A program made the translations under genes and the position numbers. A model generated the notes under the pieces. That model saw only the letters and a list, made by a program, of their open reading frames with translations, was not told where the DNA came from and did not search any database. Below, in pieces: positions 40,446-49,283 of a stretch of DNA of 51,825 nt. The DNA is from Phycisphaerales bacterium. GTDB lineage: Bacteria > Planctomycetota > Phycisphaerae > Phycisphaerales > SM1A02. How positions within the stretch are numbered: position 1 is the first letter of the stretch; each line of letters begins with the position of its first letter. Where the stretch lies: the NCBI GenBank assembly GCA_030749435.1, contig JASMKH010000018.1, positions 1 to 51,825 on the forward strand, read 5' to 3'.

Positions 40446-41788
40446 GGCTCTTGAAGAATCGGATCGACCTGAATACTGCTCGTTGCCGCATGTCCGGCTC
40501 CCGAGTCTCCGCTCTCCATCCCGTACGGGTCCGGCCCCGGCCGTCCGTCCACAACAAGTTGATACCGGTAGGTGCCAGCCGGAAGCGGCACCACAGCCTC
40601 AAACGCGCCAATGGCGGCACTCCAGCGAAGGGGCGTTGCAGAGGTCGACCATCCGTTGAAGTCGCCGCACACCGTGACGATCTGGTCGGGCCGCCCCGGT
40701 TGCCGGAACCGAACACCCTGCGTCGTCGTGATGGCCCCGTATTCCGGCATCGCAGGCTCGACCGGAACTGGTTCGGTCTGAGGCGAATGGAGTGGTGCCA
40801 GACGATCCGCCGGCGGAGGTACATCGGTCCGCAAGGTATGCAGACGCTGCATAATCTCACCGGCCCTGGAACTCGGAGGGCTGGCAGCGGCAGCTGGCGT
40901 GTCCGTGCGTGGAAGCGCATCCATCCAATCGAGCACCGCCCCGAAGTCCTGCTCTGCCGAGCCACCCGGCTCGAAGTCGCAGACCGGCTGACCAAGGCTG
41001 GCGGCCTCTCGAAGCGATTCATGGTCGCGAATGACCAGTGGGGCCATGGCAGGATCGAACTCTTCGGTCAGCGTCTCAAGGATCTTCGCGGCGAGTCTGG
41101 ATGCAGGGTCGTGAATCGTCGGGACGATCCACCGCGGGAGCGGCCTGCCGAGGCGACGGACCATGGCATCGATCGTGTCCCATTGCCGCCGCGCGCCCTG
41201 CAAGGAGAAATACCCGGTCTCGACTGGAATAATCGCTTCACTCGCAGCACGCAGTGCCGTGAATGTCAGGATGCCAAGCGCGGGCGGGCAATCGATGAAA
41301 CACGTATCAAAGCGATCCCGACATCGAGCCAGAAACGTCCCCAGCCGCGTCTGAACGTCGGAGGAGTCTTCGCTCCGCAAGGCGTCAACCGCCGAGAGCA
41401 GCACCGTGCTTGGAAGCACGTGAAACCGCCTCCCGATCTCCCAGCACAGTTCGGAAGGGTCGACCCCGTCGGCTTCCCCCCGCATGACACTTGTGGTGCC
41501 TCCCTCGATGGCCTCCTCGGGTATCCCAAGCCCCGCAGCGCAGTGCGACTGTGGGTCCATGTCAACCAGCAGTGTGCGAGCACCCCGCTTGGCGTTCAGT
41601 GCAGCAAGGTTGATCGCGGTCGTGGTCTTGCCACAACCGCCCTTCTGATTGACAATCGCAATGATGCGCACGGGTCTCTCAATCCGACCGGAGATGCTGC
41701 CGGTGCCACTCTTATCGGCCCCGCCTCCCGCGTCGCTTGAACTGCAGGGCGACGAAATCGTCAGCCCTCCGGCATGACCCGCTGCCAA
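40442..41788 (-). CDS. ParA ATPase fused to a glycogen-binding-type (CBM48/AMPK1) domain
   Basis: This protein of about 448 residues has a ParA/Soj domain (about 40-290) with the deviant Walker A NQKGGCGKTTTAIN, LLVDMDPQSHCAAGLG and FDTCFIDCPPALGILT. After a Pro-rich linker (about 295-350) comes a C-terminal domain (about 350-435) with TVCGDFNGWSTSATPL and GTYRYQLVVDGRPGPDP. These are hallmarks of the AMPK glycogen-binding/CBM48 fold. ParA proteins position DNA or large cell structures; the carbohydrate-binding domain could direct this to glycogen or another glucan, which is inference. The start at 41788 overlaps aroB by 28 bases; a GTG at 41671 is an alternative. No parB or parS is visible. 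Confidence 0.85.
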   Translation of the reverse strand: MAAGHAGGLTISSPCSSSDAGGGADKSGTGSISGRIERPVRIIAIVNQKGGCGKTTTAINLAALNAKRGARTLLVDMDPQSHCAAGLGIPEEAIEGGTTSVMRGEADGVDPSELCWEIGRRFHVLPSTVLLSAVDALRSEDSSDVQTRLGTFLARCRDRFDTCFIDCPPALGILTFTALRAASEAIIPVETGYFSLQGARRQWDTIDAMVRRLGRPLPRWIVPTIHDPASRLAAKILETLTEEFDPAMAPLVIRDHESLREAASLGQPVCDFEPGGSAEQDFGAVLDWMDALPRTDTPAAAASPPSSRAGEIMQRLHTLRTDVPPPADRLAPLHSPQTEPVPVEPAMPEYGAITTTQGVRFRQPGRPDQIVTVCGDFNGWSTSATPLRWSAAIGAFEAVVPLPAGTYRYQLVVDGRPGPDPYGMESGDSGAGHAATSSIQVDPILQEP

Positions 41789-42864
41789 GCCTCCCGGACC
41801 GCACCGGGCGGAACATCGTCTCGGACGACCGCCGCGTCACGCGTCGGAAGAACGAGTCTCAGTCGATCACCCGTGGCCTTCTTGTCGTACCGCATCGCGT
41901 CGCACAACGCGTCGATCGGCTCCGCGCGTGGCATGGACGTGGGCAGACCGAGCGAACTGAGCGTGCGTGTCAGCGACTCGCAATCCTCGATCGAGCACAA
42001 CCCGCATCCTTCTGCGCACCACGCCGCAGCGCACATGCCGATCGCCACCGCCTCCCCGTGGGTGAGGTCGAGATCGGTGATCGGCTCGATCGCGTGGGCA
42101 AAGGTGTGCCCCAGATTGAGCAGCATGCGGCTGCCGCGTTCATGTTCGTCGGCCTGAACAATCGCACGTTTCACCTCGATGGAGCGAGGCAGCAACGTGT
42201 CGATGGCGGCCCGATCACCTTGGGCCAGCAACTCGGCGTGTGAGCCGATCAACGCCAACAGCCCTCGGTCGGCAATCACGCCGTGCTTGACGCACTCGGC
42301 CAGACCGCTTCGAAGTTCCCTCCTCGGAAGGGTCTCCAGTGTTTCCGGATCCACCAGCACGAGCTTGGGAGCCCAGAATGCGCCAGCAAGGTTCTTGCCG
42401 AGTCGATCGGATCCGGGGAGTGGCACATTGATGCCTGTCTTGCCGCCGATTGACGCATCGACCATCGAAAGCAGCGTCGTTGGAATCTGAACCACGTCCA
42501 CACCCCGCATGAAACTCGCCGCGGCGAAACCGGCGACATCACCAGTCAGCCCACCGCCGACCGCGATGATGGCGCCCGATCGGTCGAGGCCGACCTGCAG
42601 ACATGCCTGCCAGATCCGCTCCACGGTGGACATCCGCTTGAGTGGTTCCTCCGCCGTGATCTCCACCACGCCAGCGACCCGATCGGGCCCCAGTGATGCC
42701 CGGACTGCACCGCCATGGCTCGCCCCCACGGCCTGATCCACGACCATGAGCATTCGGCCAGCCGGCGTCGCTGAGGAAACGGCTCGATCCGAGTGCCCGA
42801 GGATGCCCCGCTCGATCACGACCTCATAGGACCCCTGACTCGATGACACGGAGATGATGCTCAT
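41761..42864 (-). CDS. aroB: 3-dehydroquinate synthase
   Basis: The 367-residue enzyme performs the second step of the shikimate pathway, converting DAHP to 3-dehydroquinate with NAD and zinc. Visible motifs are GGGLTGDVAGFAAASFMRG (NAD binding), QIPTTLLSMVDASIGGKTGIN, GLAECVKHGVI, and LNLGHTFAHAIE and THGEAVAIGM, which contain the zinc-binding Glu and His residues. The length is normal. It overlaps the upstream membrane-protein gene by 4 bases and the ParA gene by 28, so the whole set is one operon. Confidence 0.95.
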   Translation of the reverse strand: MSIISVSSSQGSYEVVIERGILGHSDRAVSSATPAGRMLMVVDQAVGASHGGAVRASLGPDRVAGVVEITAEEPLKRMSTVERIWQACLQVGLDRSGAIIAVGGGLTGDVAGFAAASFMRGVDVVQIPTTLLSMVDASIGGKTGINVPLPGSDRLGKNLAGAFWAPKLVLVDPETLETLPRRELRSGLAECVKHGVIADRGLLALIGSHAELLAQGDRAAIDTLLPRSIEVKRAIVQADEHERGSRMLLNLGHTFAHAIEPITDLDLTHGEAVAIGMCAAAWCAEGCGLCSIEDCESLTRTLSSLGLPTSMPRAEPIDALCDAMRYDKKATGDRLRLVLPTRDAAVVRDDVPPGAVREAWQRVMPEG

Positions 42865-43445
42865 GCTTGTTCTTCATCGGCCCGCTGCGCCAGAACGGCC
42901 AGTGCCTCGGCTGGATCCTCGGGCAGATCGGCTGGCTCCAATGCCTCCCATGCCTGATCGGTGGTGCCGCGGCCCCGCCGCTCACGCACTCCGTGGCCGC
43001 CTCGTCTGGCCGCCACCACCACCACCGCCGCCACCGCCGCCAGCACCGCCAGAAGCGGCCAGAACACCCAGGTTCCCGGGCCGCCGGGTGGTAGAAGTTG
43101 CACTTCGATCGCCTCCACCACCGTGTACTGCCGCTGCAGACCGTCCCGTCCGCGGCCGATCAGGTCGCTCCCCGGGACACCGAGCACGCGAACCGACTGC
43201 CGATGCCTCAACCCCTCGGGAACCGCCTCGCCAACGACAAGCACCGGCTGGCCATCGGCCTGACGGAGCCAGACCCCGCGGCCCGACTCGATCGCTTCGA
43301 CTTGATCGATCACGCCAACCACCTCAACGGTGGCGGCAGGTGAGCTCGGAGCAGGCGGAGGCCCCCCGGCGGGAAGCGGCAGCGCGAGCCACCATCCGGC
43401 CAGCCCGATCGCCCACCACGTTACGCCCCGCACGGCGGACTCCAC
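42861..43445 (-). CDS. Membrane protein of unknown function upstream of aroB
   Basis: The 194-residue protein starts at GTG 43445. An N-terminal hydrophobic signal or anchor (VTWWAIGLAGWWLALPLP) is followed by a β-rich region with an OB-like pattern (VEVVGVIDQVEAIESGRGVWLRQADGQPVLVVGE). Then come a strong C-terminal helix (FWPLLAVLAAVAAVVVVAARR) and an acidic cytoplasmic tail (LEPADLPEDPAEALAVLAQRADEEQA). I cannot name the family. It overlaps aroB by 4 bases and lies just after tRNA-Glu on the same strand. Confidence 0.65.
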   Translation of the reverse strand: MESAVRGVTWWAIGLAGWWLALPLPAGGPPPAPSSPAATVEVVGVIDQVEAIESGRGVWLRQADGQPVLVVGEAVPEGLRHRQSVRVLGVPGSDLIGRGRDGLQRQYTVVEAIEVQLLPPGGPGTWVFWPLLAVLAAVAAVVVVAARRGGHGVRERRGRGTTDQAWEALEPADLPEDPAEALAVLAQRADEEQA

Positions 43446-43464
43446 CAGCGCGGTAGCGTCAAAG

Positions 43465-43539
43465 CGACCCCAAGGGGATTCGAACCCCTGTTCCCAGGAT
43501 GAAAACCTGATGTCCTAGACCTGACTAGACGATGGGGTC
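43465..43539 (-). tRNA. tRNA-Glu (anticodon TTC)
   Basis: On the minus strand the acceptor arm GACCCCA (43539-43533) pairs with TGGGGTC (43472-43466), with G at 43465 as discriminator. The anticodon stem CAGG/CCTG holds the loop TTTTCAT, with anticodon TTC. The T arm has AGGGGTTCGAATCCCCT. The length is about 75 nt and CCA is not encoded. Confidence 0.94.
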
Positions 43540-43581
43540 TGATCGGCGGATGATACCGCATCCCGCAGAGGTGAACTCCCT

Positions 43582-44238
43582 ATGCACCGTTCACATCCGA
43601 CCATTCTGTGCCCGCTCAACATGGAGGCCGCTCGAGTGCGGTCGCTGGCGAGGCGGCGGGGCTGGCCGCTTCTCACAACCGGCATCGGCGGCACGGCGAT
43701 CGCTCGGGCAGTCGGCGGCGTCGAAGGCGCCGGGCCGTTGGTCCTCGCTGGCGTCGCCGGAGCGCTGGTGCCGGAGGTCTGCTCCGGCACCGCCCATGTG
43801 GTCAGTGAGGTCTTCACCGATGAGGGCATCCGAGTGAGCGGAGTCCTTCACGGCGGCATTCGCGTGACGGGCGCCGAGGCAGTGGTCGCCACGCCCGCCG
43901 ACAAAGCTGCGCTGGCTGAGCGGACCGGAGCGCAGATCGTCGACATGGAGTCGCACGCATTTGTCGAAGCTGCCGAGCAGGCGGGACGCCCGTGGGCAAT
44001 TGTCCGGGGCGTCAGCGACGGCGTTGAACATCATCTCCCCGCCGGATGCGATGGGTGGTTCACCCAAGCCGGCCGCCTCCGCCCCTTCGTGACCGCCCGG
44101 GCGCTCGCCCGGCGTCCGGGCGACATCCTCCCCCTGATGGCCTTCGGCCGGCGAACCCGCGTGGCCATGCAGGAGGTCGCACGATTGCTCGATGCGGCCT
44201 TCTCCGCTGGCCCGCTCGCCCCACGGAACGGCGACTAG
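43582..44238 (+). CDS. Nucleoside phosphorylase/nucleosidase superfamily protein
   Basis: The 218-residue protein has the PNP_UDP_1 pattern: ILCPLNMEAARVRSLARR at the start, TTGIGGTAIARAV, and the substrate-binding IVDMESHAFVEAAEQAGRPWAIVRGVSDG, with the catalytic region after it. The MES motif fits MTA/SAH nucleosidases, futalosine hydrolase and the hopanoid phosphorylase HpnG, so the substrate remains open. An AGAGGTG ribosome site precedes ATG 43582. It precedes the PagL-like gene by 42 bases. Confidence 0.8.
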   Translation: MHRSHPTILCPLNMEAARVRSLARRRGWPLLTTGIGGTAIARAVGGVEGAGPLVLAGVAGALVPEVCSGTAHVVSEVFTDEGIRVSGVLHGGIRVTGAEAVVATPADKAALAERTGAQIVDMESHAFVEAAEQAGRPWAIVRGVSDGVEHHLPAGCDGWFTQAGRLRPFVTARALARRPGDILPLMAFGRRTRVAMQEVARLLDAAFSAGPLAPRNGD

Positions 44239-44280
44239 CGATAGCCTGTGTCTGAACCAACGTTGAAGGAACCTTCGCCA

Positions 44281-45000
44281 ATGTCCATCACACTCATACT
44301 CAGCACCACGATCGCCACGTCTTCCGCACACACACTGCCCGCCACTCCGCCGGTCGCGTCGGTCCGTGCGGCACTCGCTTCGGCAATGGAACCGGAGGAA
44401 GACAGGACGCCCAGACTCGATGTTCCGTGGGCTGACCTCCCACCGCTGCGCATCTCGGATCGATCGTCATGGTTGCAGGAAGCAACCGACACCCCGGACG
44501 CTTCGAGCAATCACGCTGGCAACAAGTCCTTCGGCGCCGAAGGAACAACCCGCTGGTCCATCACCGGCAACTGGGGCGTTGATACGAAGGACTCCGGCAA
44601 CAAGGAGTACGGACTCGGCCTCGGCGTGCAGTGGTTCCTGGTCGACGACTTCGCCTTCGCACCCGAGATTCATCTGTGGGGATTCTCGCAGGACATTGAA
44701 GACGCATTCGGTGGAAGCCTGGACCTCCTCTTTCAGTGGCACATTCTCAAGGGCGAAGGCTGGTCGTTCTATGGTGACTTCGGATGCGGCATGCTCGGAA
44801 CGAACCACAACGTGCCAGCCGACGGATCGCAATTCAACTTCACCCCTCAGGCGGGTGTCGGCATCACGCTCGATGTCGGGCAGGATCGCCGCTGGATCGT
44901 CGGCGTCCGGTGGCATCACATCTCGAATGCATCGCTGTATCAGAACAACCCGGGACGCGACAGTGTGATGGTCTACACCGGGTTGAGCCTGCCGTTCTAG
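44281..45000 (+). CDS. PagL-like lipid A 3-O-deacylase (acyloxyacyl hydrolase)
   Basis: The 239-residue protein has a short signal-like N-terminus, then a β-barrel pattern of alternating strands (TRWSITGNWGVDTKD, YGLGLGVQWFLVDDFAFAPEIHLWG). It ends with the PagL motif WIVGVRWHHISNASLYQNNPG and the strand MVYTGLSLPF with a terminal Phe. In PagL the His-x-Ser pair of this motif is catalytic, removing a lipid A acyl chain at the outer membrane. An AAGGA ribosome site supports ATG 44281; a GTG at 44248 is in frame. A TAGCCT -10-like box is at 44242-44247. Confidence 0.83.
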   Translation: MSITLILSTTIATSSAHTLPATPPVASVRAALASAMEPEEDRTPRLDVPWADLPPLRISDRSSWLQEATDTPDASSNHAGNKSFGAEGTTRWSITGNWGVDTKDSGNKEYGLGLGVQWFLVDDFAFAPEIHLWGFSQDIEDAFGGSLDLLFQWHILKGEGWSFYGDFGCGMLGTNHNVPADGSQFNFTPQAGVGITLDVGQDRRWIVGVRWHHISNASLYQNNPGRDSVMVYTGLSLPF

Positions 45001-45040
45001 CAACGACCGCCTGACAACCAGGGTCGCGGCACGCGGTTGG

Positions 45041-46294
45041 CTATCCGTCGAATCGCTTGAAGATCAGCGATACGTTGTGGCCGCCGAACCCAAACGTGTT
45101 GTTGATCGCGACATCAACCTGACGAGGCGCCGCTTCATTGGCGACGAAGTCCAGGTCCATTCCTTCGTCTGGATTATCCAGATTGATCGTCGGAGGAAGG
45201 ACGCCGTGGTGCAGCGCCATGATACATGCCACCGACTCGATCCCCCCTGCCGCGCCCAGCGCGTGGCCCGTCATCGACTTCGTCGACGACATCGCCAGCG
45301 TATGCGCATGGTCGCCGAACACCCGCTTCACGGCAGCAACCTCTGCGGCATCGCCAAGAGGCGTTGAAGTGCCATGAGCATTGATGTACCCGACTTGATC
45401 GTGATTCAGCCCTGCGGAGGACATTGCAAACTCCATCGCCTTGCCTGCTCCGGTGCCTTCTGGATCCGGCGCCGCGATGTGGTGGGCGTCGCCTGTGATA
45501 CCGAAGCCGACCAGCTCGGCATAGATGTCGGCGCCTCGCGCCTTGGCGTGCTCAAGTTCTTCGAGCACGACAACGGCCGCCCCCTCGGCAAGTACGAATC
45601 CATCTCGGTCGCGGTCAAAGGGCCGCGACGCCGCCTGCGGATGCTCATTACTCGTCGAAAGGGCCTTCATGGCACTGAATGCGGCAATGCACAACCGTGA
45701 GACGGCAGCCTCGACGCCGCCCGAGAGCATCACATCGGCCATGCCCCGTTGAATCATCATGTACGCGTCGGCCAGGGCGTGCCCGCCAGTGGCGCAGGCT
45801 GTTGCCACCGCGGTGTTGCAGCCTCGAAGATTCAGCCGAATCGAGACCTGCCCGGCGGCGGCATTCACCATGAGTTTCGGAACCACAAAGGGGCTCAATC
45901 GCTTGGGCCCCTTCTCAAGCAGTCGCTCGTAGTGCGTTTCGATCGTCAGGATGCCGCCGATCCCGGACCCGATGGCTACGCCTCGTCGGTAGGGATCCCC
46001 CTGCGTGAAGTCGAGTCCGCAATCTTCGGCGGCCTCGATCGCCGCGGCCATTCCCATCTGGCACGCCCGATCGGCCTTGCGGGCCTCGGGCGCCGACATG
46101 CACTGCGTTGGATCGAAGTCGCTCGCCTCCCCGGCAATCGTCGTCGTCCACTCGTCATCCTGTTCGAATGCCGTGATCCTGCCGATACCGGACCGACCTT
46201 GAGAGAGACCATCCCACAAGGCAGCGGCGCCGACACCAAGATCAGTGACGGCCCCCAAACCGGTTACGACAACGCGACGCTCCATCGAGGACAT
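45041..46294 (-). CDS. fabF: 3-oxoacyl-ACP synthase II
   Basis: The 417-residue condensing enzyme elongates acyl-ACP with malonyl-ACP. The catalytic cysteine is in VATACATGGHAL, and the two catalytic histidines are in NAHGTSTPLGD and MTGHALGAAGG. The start RRVVVTGLGAVTDLGVG and the end NNTFGFGGHNVSLIF are characteristic. The length is normal. It is the last gene of the fatty acid cluster and follows acpP by about 38 bases; ATG 46285 is a possible start. Confidence 0.95.
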   Translation of the reverse strand: MSSMERRVVVTGLGAVTDLGVGAAALWDGLSQGRSGIGRITAFEQDDEWTTTIAGEASDFDPTQCMSAPEARKADRACQMGMAAAIEAAEDCGLDFTQGDPYRRGVAIGSGIGGILTIETHYERLLEKGPKRLSPFVVPKLMVNAAAGQVSIRLNLRGCNTAVATACATGGHALADAYMMIQRGMADVMLSGGVEAAVSRLCIAAFSAMKALSTSNEHPQAASRPFDRDRDGFVLAEGAAVVVLEELEHAKARGADIYAELVGFGITGDAHHIAAPDPEGTGAGKAMEFAMSSAGLNHDQVGYINAHGTSTPLGDAAEVAAVKRVFGDHAHTLAMSSTKSMTGHALGAAGGIESVACIMALHHGVLPPTINLDNPDEGMDLDFVANEAAPRQVDVAINNTFGFGGHNVSLIFKRFDG

Positions 46295-46332
46295 GTGTGG
46301 ATCCTGACGTGCGAGGGAGGGTGAAGGGATCG

Positions 46333-46578
46333 TCAGGCCTTGGCGGCGTCGAGGATGTAGTCGATCGCTTGACCGACCGTCTGGATCTTCTCCGCCTGGT
46401 CATCCGGGATCGACGTGTCGAACTCGTCCTCAAACTCCATCACGAGCTCGACGGTGTCGAGGCTGTCTGCGTTGAGGTCGTTGGCGAAACTCGTGTCACG
46501 ACTGACTTCGCCCTTCTCCACACCCATTTGCTCAGCCACGATCTCGATGACCTTGGCTTCAACCTCTGCTTCCGTCAC
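46333..46578 (-). CDS. acpP: Acyl carrier protein
   Basis: This 81-residue acidic helical protein carries fatty acyl chains on a phosphopantetheine arm attached to the serine in [14 protein letters not shown]. The GTG at 46578 is preferred over the upstream ATG at 46641. It has AGGAGAG seven bases upstream and gives the usual ACP length, with the start at [14 protein letters not shown]. It lies between fabG and fabF, as in many bacteria. Confidence 0.95.
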   Translation of the reverse strand: MTEAEVEAKVIEIVAEQMGVEKGEVSRDTSFANDLNADSLDTVELVMEFEDEFDTSIPDDQAEKIQTVGQAIDYILDAAKA

Positions 46579-46677
46579 GGGAGTCTCTCCTAAAGGTTCA
46601 GGGACCAGCCCCTGCTGATGTCTCGGATTGTACAGATTCACACACGAGAAGGCCGAGTTCGGCCACGTTCAGGATCG

Positions 46678-47433
46678 TCAACTCAACATTCCGCCATCCA
46701 CGGCCAGCACATGGCCGGTGACGTAACTCGCTCCCTCGGAGGCCAAAAACGAGACGGCATGAGCGATTTCATCGGGGTGGCCCAGCCGCCGGGCTGGCAG
46801 CCGCCCGACCGCCTCCTTGACCAGTTGGTCGGGTAGCGCATCGGTCATGTCGGTTTCGATGAATCCGGGGGCGATCACATTGGCCGTGATTCCCTTGGCC
46901 CCCAGTTCCTTGCCGATCGATCGGGTCATGCCGATCAGGCCCGCCTTGGCAGCCGCGTAGTTGCACTGGCCCGGATTCCCCATGACGCCGACGACCGACC
47001 CAATGTTGATGATTCGACCCCACCGGCCTCGCATCATCGGCCTCGCCGCTGCACGGCACAATCTGAAGGCGGCCCTCAGATTCGTCCCCAGAACTGCGTC
47101 GAAGTCCTCATCACTCATTCTCAGAATGAGCCCGTCGCGGGTGATTCCGGCGTTGTTGACCAGAATGTCAAGCCGCCCGTTCCGCTCGACGACGCCCTCC
47201 AACATCGCGTCAACCGCTGCATCGTCGGCGAGATCGCACGGGCACGCCTCAGCCGATCCGCCCCCCGCGTTCAGTTCGGACGCTGCAGCCTCGATCGCGT
47301 CCCCCGATCTGGCCACGAGCACGACGTGGTGCCCGTCCGCGCAGAGCCGCGCCGCAATCGACTTCCCGATACCTCGGCTGGCACCAGTCACGATCGCAAC
47401 ACGTCGGTTGTCACCACTCTCAGCAGGGGTCAT
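46678..47433 (-). CDS. fabG: 3-oxoacyl-ACP reductase
   Basis: The 251-residue short-chain dehydrogenase reduces 3-oxoacyl-ACP with NADPH. Visible are VTGASRGIGKSIA (cofactor binding), NNAGITRDGL, the catalytic Ser (INIGSVVGVMGNPGQ), and Tyr and Lys (CNYAAAKAG). APGFIETDMTDALP and the ending YVTGHVLAVDGGML are typical FabG. The ATG at 47433 has AGGAG about 10 bases upstream. The gene lies 99 bases before the acpP start. Confidence 0.94.
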   Translation of the reverse strand: MTPAESGDNRRVAIVTGASRGIGKSIAARLCADGHHVVLVARSGDAIEAAASELNAGGGSAEACPCDLADDAAVDAMLEGVVERNGRLDILVNNAGITRDGLILRMSDEDFDAVLGTNLRAAFRLCRAAARPMMRGRWGRIINIGSVVGVMGNPGQCNYAAAKAGLIGMTRSIGKELGAKGITANVIAPGFIETDMTDALPDQLVKEAVGRLPARRLGHPDEIAHAVSFLASEGASYVTGHVLAVDGGMLS

Positions 47434-47532
47434 CCGCCCACTCCTCATCATGTATGTATGGCTCGCACCCGGAGGTCTGGCACGACACTGGGGCATGGTA
47501 CCGCCGCCTCAGCCCGTCTCGCGCAGGACCGT

Positions 47533-48258
47533 CTATCTGCCGCCAGGCCCCTTGGGACCACCACCTGAACTGCCACCACCCCCGACGTCTGCATCCGGAT
47601 CATCCGCTGCCGCGACAGCCCGTGCTCGCTCCACCCCCAGATCCGGCGCGTCCCTCATCTGCTCCTCGGCAGCGACGGCTGCATACCAGTCCTCGAACGG
47701 CGTCGCGCCAAGTCGATGGCTGAGTCCAGGCGGCAGCGGAGCGGCCTGAAGCACGTAGCCGACACCACCACCCTGCACTTCCCACATCTGACCTTCAATG
47801 TGCCCGGCAAACTCGTACAGGCCCAGCACCGCTGGCTGTCCGTCGTGTGTTGCCCCCGACATGATCTCGATCCCCTCAATCTCGCGGGCCAGTTGAGCCA
47901 GTTGGCCGTTGGCATCAAGTGTCGCCAACTCCTCCTGCTCGAGGTCGGCAAGAAACGGACGGATCCGGTCCGCATCGCCGCGTGCGAATCCGTCGAAGAA
48001 CGTAAGGACTGCGATCCGCTGTTCGGTTGTGGATGGTGCCAGCAGGTCATCCATCCATACGCGGTCGTCAATGCCTAACTCGGCAATCAGTTCGGCAACG
48101 GGGCGGGCCGGAGGCGGCCCCTGATCGACGACCTTTGGAGCTTTCGTCTTCTTCTCCGGTGGCGGGTCTCCGCCACACGCGGTCAGTCCGAGACAGAGCG
48201 CGGCGCAGAGCATCACGTGTGCGCACTCAGGACGAAAACGTCGCATCTGGTTGATCAT
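47533..48258 (-). CDS. Lipoprotein of unknown function inside the fab cluster
   Basis: This protein of about 241 residues has a lipobox (LGLTACGG). A Pro/Lys-rich spacer is followed by a helical region (AELIAELGIDDRVWMDDLL, ITVLTFF-type FDGFARGDADRIRPFLADLEQEEL). The tail has a Gly-rich end (DPDADVGGGGSSGGGPKG). No family is recognised. Its start lies inside fabD (32-base overlap; or 20 bases from ATG 48246), so it is coupled to fatty acid synthesis genes. It may be a planctomycete-specific envelope protein. Confidence 0.7.
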   Translation of the reverse strand: MINQMRRFRPECAHVMLCAALCLGLTACGGDPPPEKKTKAPKVVDQGPPPARPVAELIAELGIDDRVWMDDLLAPSTTEQRIAVLTFFDGFARGDADRIRPFLADLEQEELATLDANGQLAQLAREIEGIEIMSGATHDGQPAVLGLYEFAGHIEGQMWEVQGGGVGYVLQAAPLPPGLSHRLGATPFEDWYAAVAAEEQMRDAPDLGVERARAVAAADDPDADVGGGGSSGGGPKGPGGR

Positions 48259-49168
48259 TGTTACTCACCTTTGCAGCGCGTTCAATCCGCCGCATCAATC
48301 CCTTCAGCACCTTGCCGGGTGCCAACTCTGTCCATCCCTCACAGCCCGCTTCCACCATGGCCGCCATCTGGGTGCTCCACCTGACGGGGCTCGTCATCTG
48401 GTCCACCAGAGTGTCTCGCACAGCCTGACCGTCGCTGGCGTCGTACCGGGCAGCCGTAACATTCGACCACACCTCTCCCTGCAGCGGTTGCACTGCGACC
48501 GCATCCAACACGCTTCGCATCGCCTCGGCTGCAGGGGCCATGTGCGGAGCGTGAAATGCTCCAGCGACCGTGAGTGGGGTTGCCCGCCAACCCAGGTCTC
48601 CGCACGCGGCGGCAGCCCGATCGCATGCGTCGGAGTCGCCGCTGAGCACAATCTGTCCGGGCGCGTTGAGATTTGCAGGCACCAGCACGCCACCGCCCGC
48701 GGTCACCTCGGCGCAGAGCGACTCGGCCTCTTCCTCGGACGCGCCCATCACAGCCAGCATCCCGCCATCGCTCGCTTCAGCAGCTTCCTGCATGAGGGCG
48801 CCTCGCCTGCAAACGAGGTCCAATCCCTCCTCGAAGCCAAATGCCCCGGCAAGATGCAACGCGGTGTACTCGCCAAGCGAGAGCCCGGCCGCCGTCCGGG
48901 GCACGGCACCCTCGCCGAACAAACCATGCCAGCACGCCACCGAGCACGTGTAGATCGCTGGTTGGCTGACATTCGTGCGATTGATCGTCTCGGCCGGACC
49001 TTCAAAGCACAGGGTGGAGAGTCGTCCTCCGAGCGAATCGCCCAACGCAGCATCGGCCCGATCAAAGATCGCCCGTGCGGCATCACTGGCCTCATACCAG
49101 CCTCGCCCCATTCCGAGCGCCTGGGCACCTTGGCCAGGGCACAACGCAGTCACCTTGATGATGGTCAT
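48227..49168 (-). CDS. fabD: Malonyl-CoA-ACP transacylase
   Basis: The 313-residue enzyme loads malonyl groups onto ACP. Motifs include LCPGQGAQALGMG at the start, the nucleophile serine in AAGLSLGEYTAL (more often GHSLGE), and the catalytic histidine in VAGAFHAPHM. The last residues (VSNNDQPDATFSS) extend beyond the usual end and overlap the lipoprotein gene. ATG 49168 lies 8 bases after TACCAT. Confidence 0.93.
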   Translation of the reverse strand: MTIIKVTALCPGQGAQALGMGRGWYEASDAARAIFDRADAALGDSLGGRLSTLCFEGPAETINRTNVSQPAIYTCSVACWHGLFGEGAVPRTAAGLSLGEYTALHLAGAFGFEEGLDLVCRRGALMQEAAEASDGGMLAVMGASEEEAESLCAEVTAGGGVLVPANLNAPGQIVLSGDSDACDRAAAACGDLGWRATPLTVAGAFHAPHMAPAAEAMRSVLDAVAVQPLQGEVWSNVTAARYDASDGQAVRDTLVDQMTSPVRWSTQMAAMVEAGCEGWTELAPGKVLKGLMRRIERAAKVSNNDQPDATFSS

Positions 49169-49176
49169 AGGACGCC

Positions 49177-49182
49177 ATGGTA
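49177..49182 (-). promoter_or_regulatory. Candidate -10 box for leaderless fabD
   Basis: On the minus strand TACCAT is followed by 8 bases and then the fabD ATG. It lies in a 115-base gap after fabH, so fabD may be separately transcribed. Confidence 0.42.
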
Positions 49183-49283
49183 GGGCCGAGGCCGAGTCGC
49201 CGCATCCACCCCAAGGGGGGATCGGTGAGGGGTGGCTGGCACCTGAGGCCCCCCGGGCAGACTCACCCTGTCACAGACCGCCG

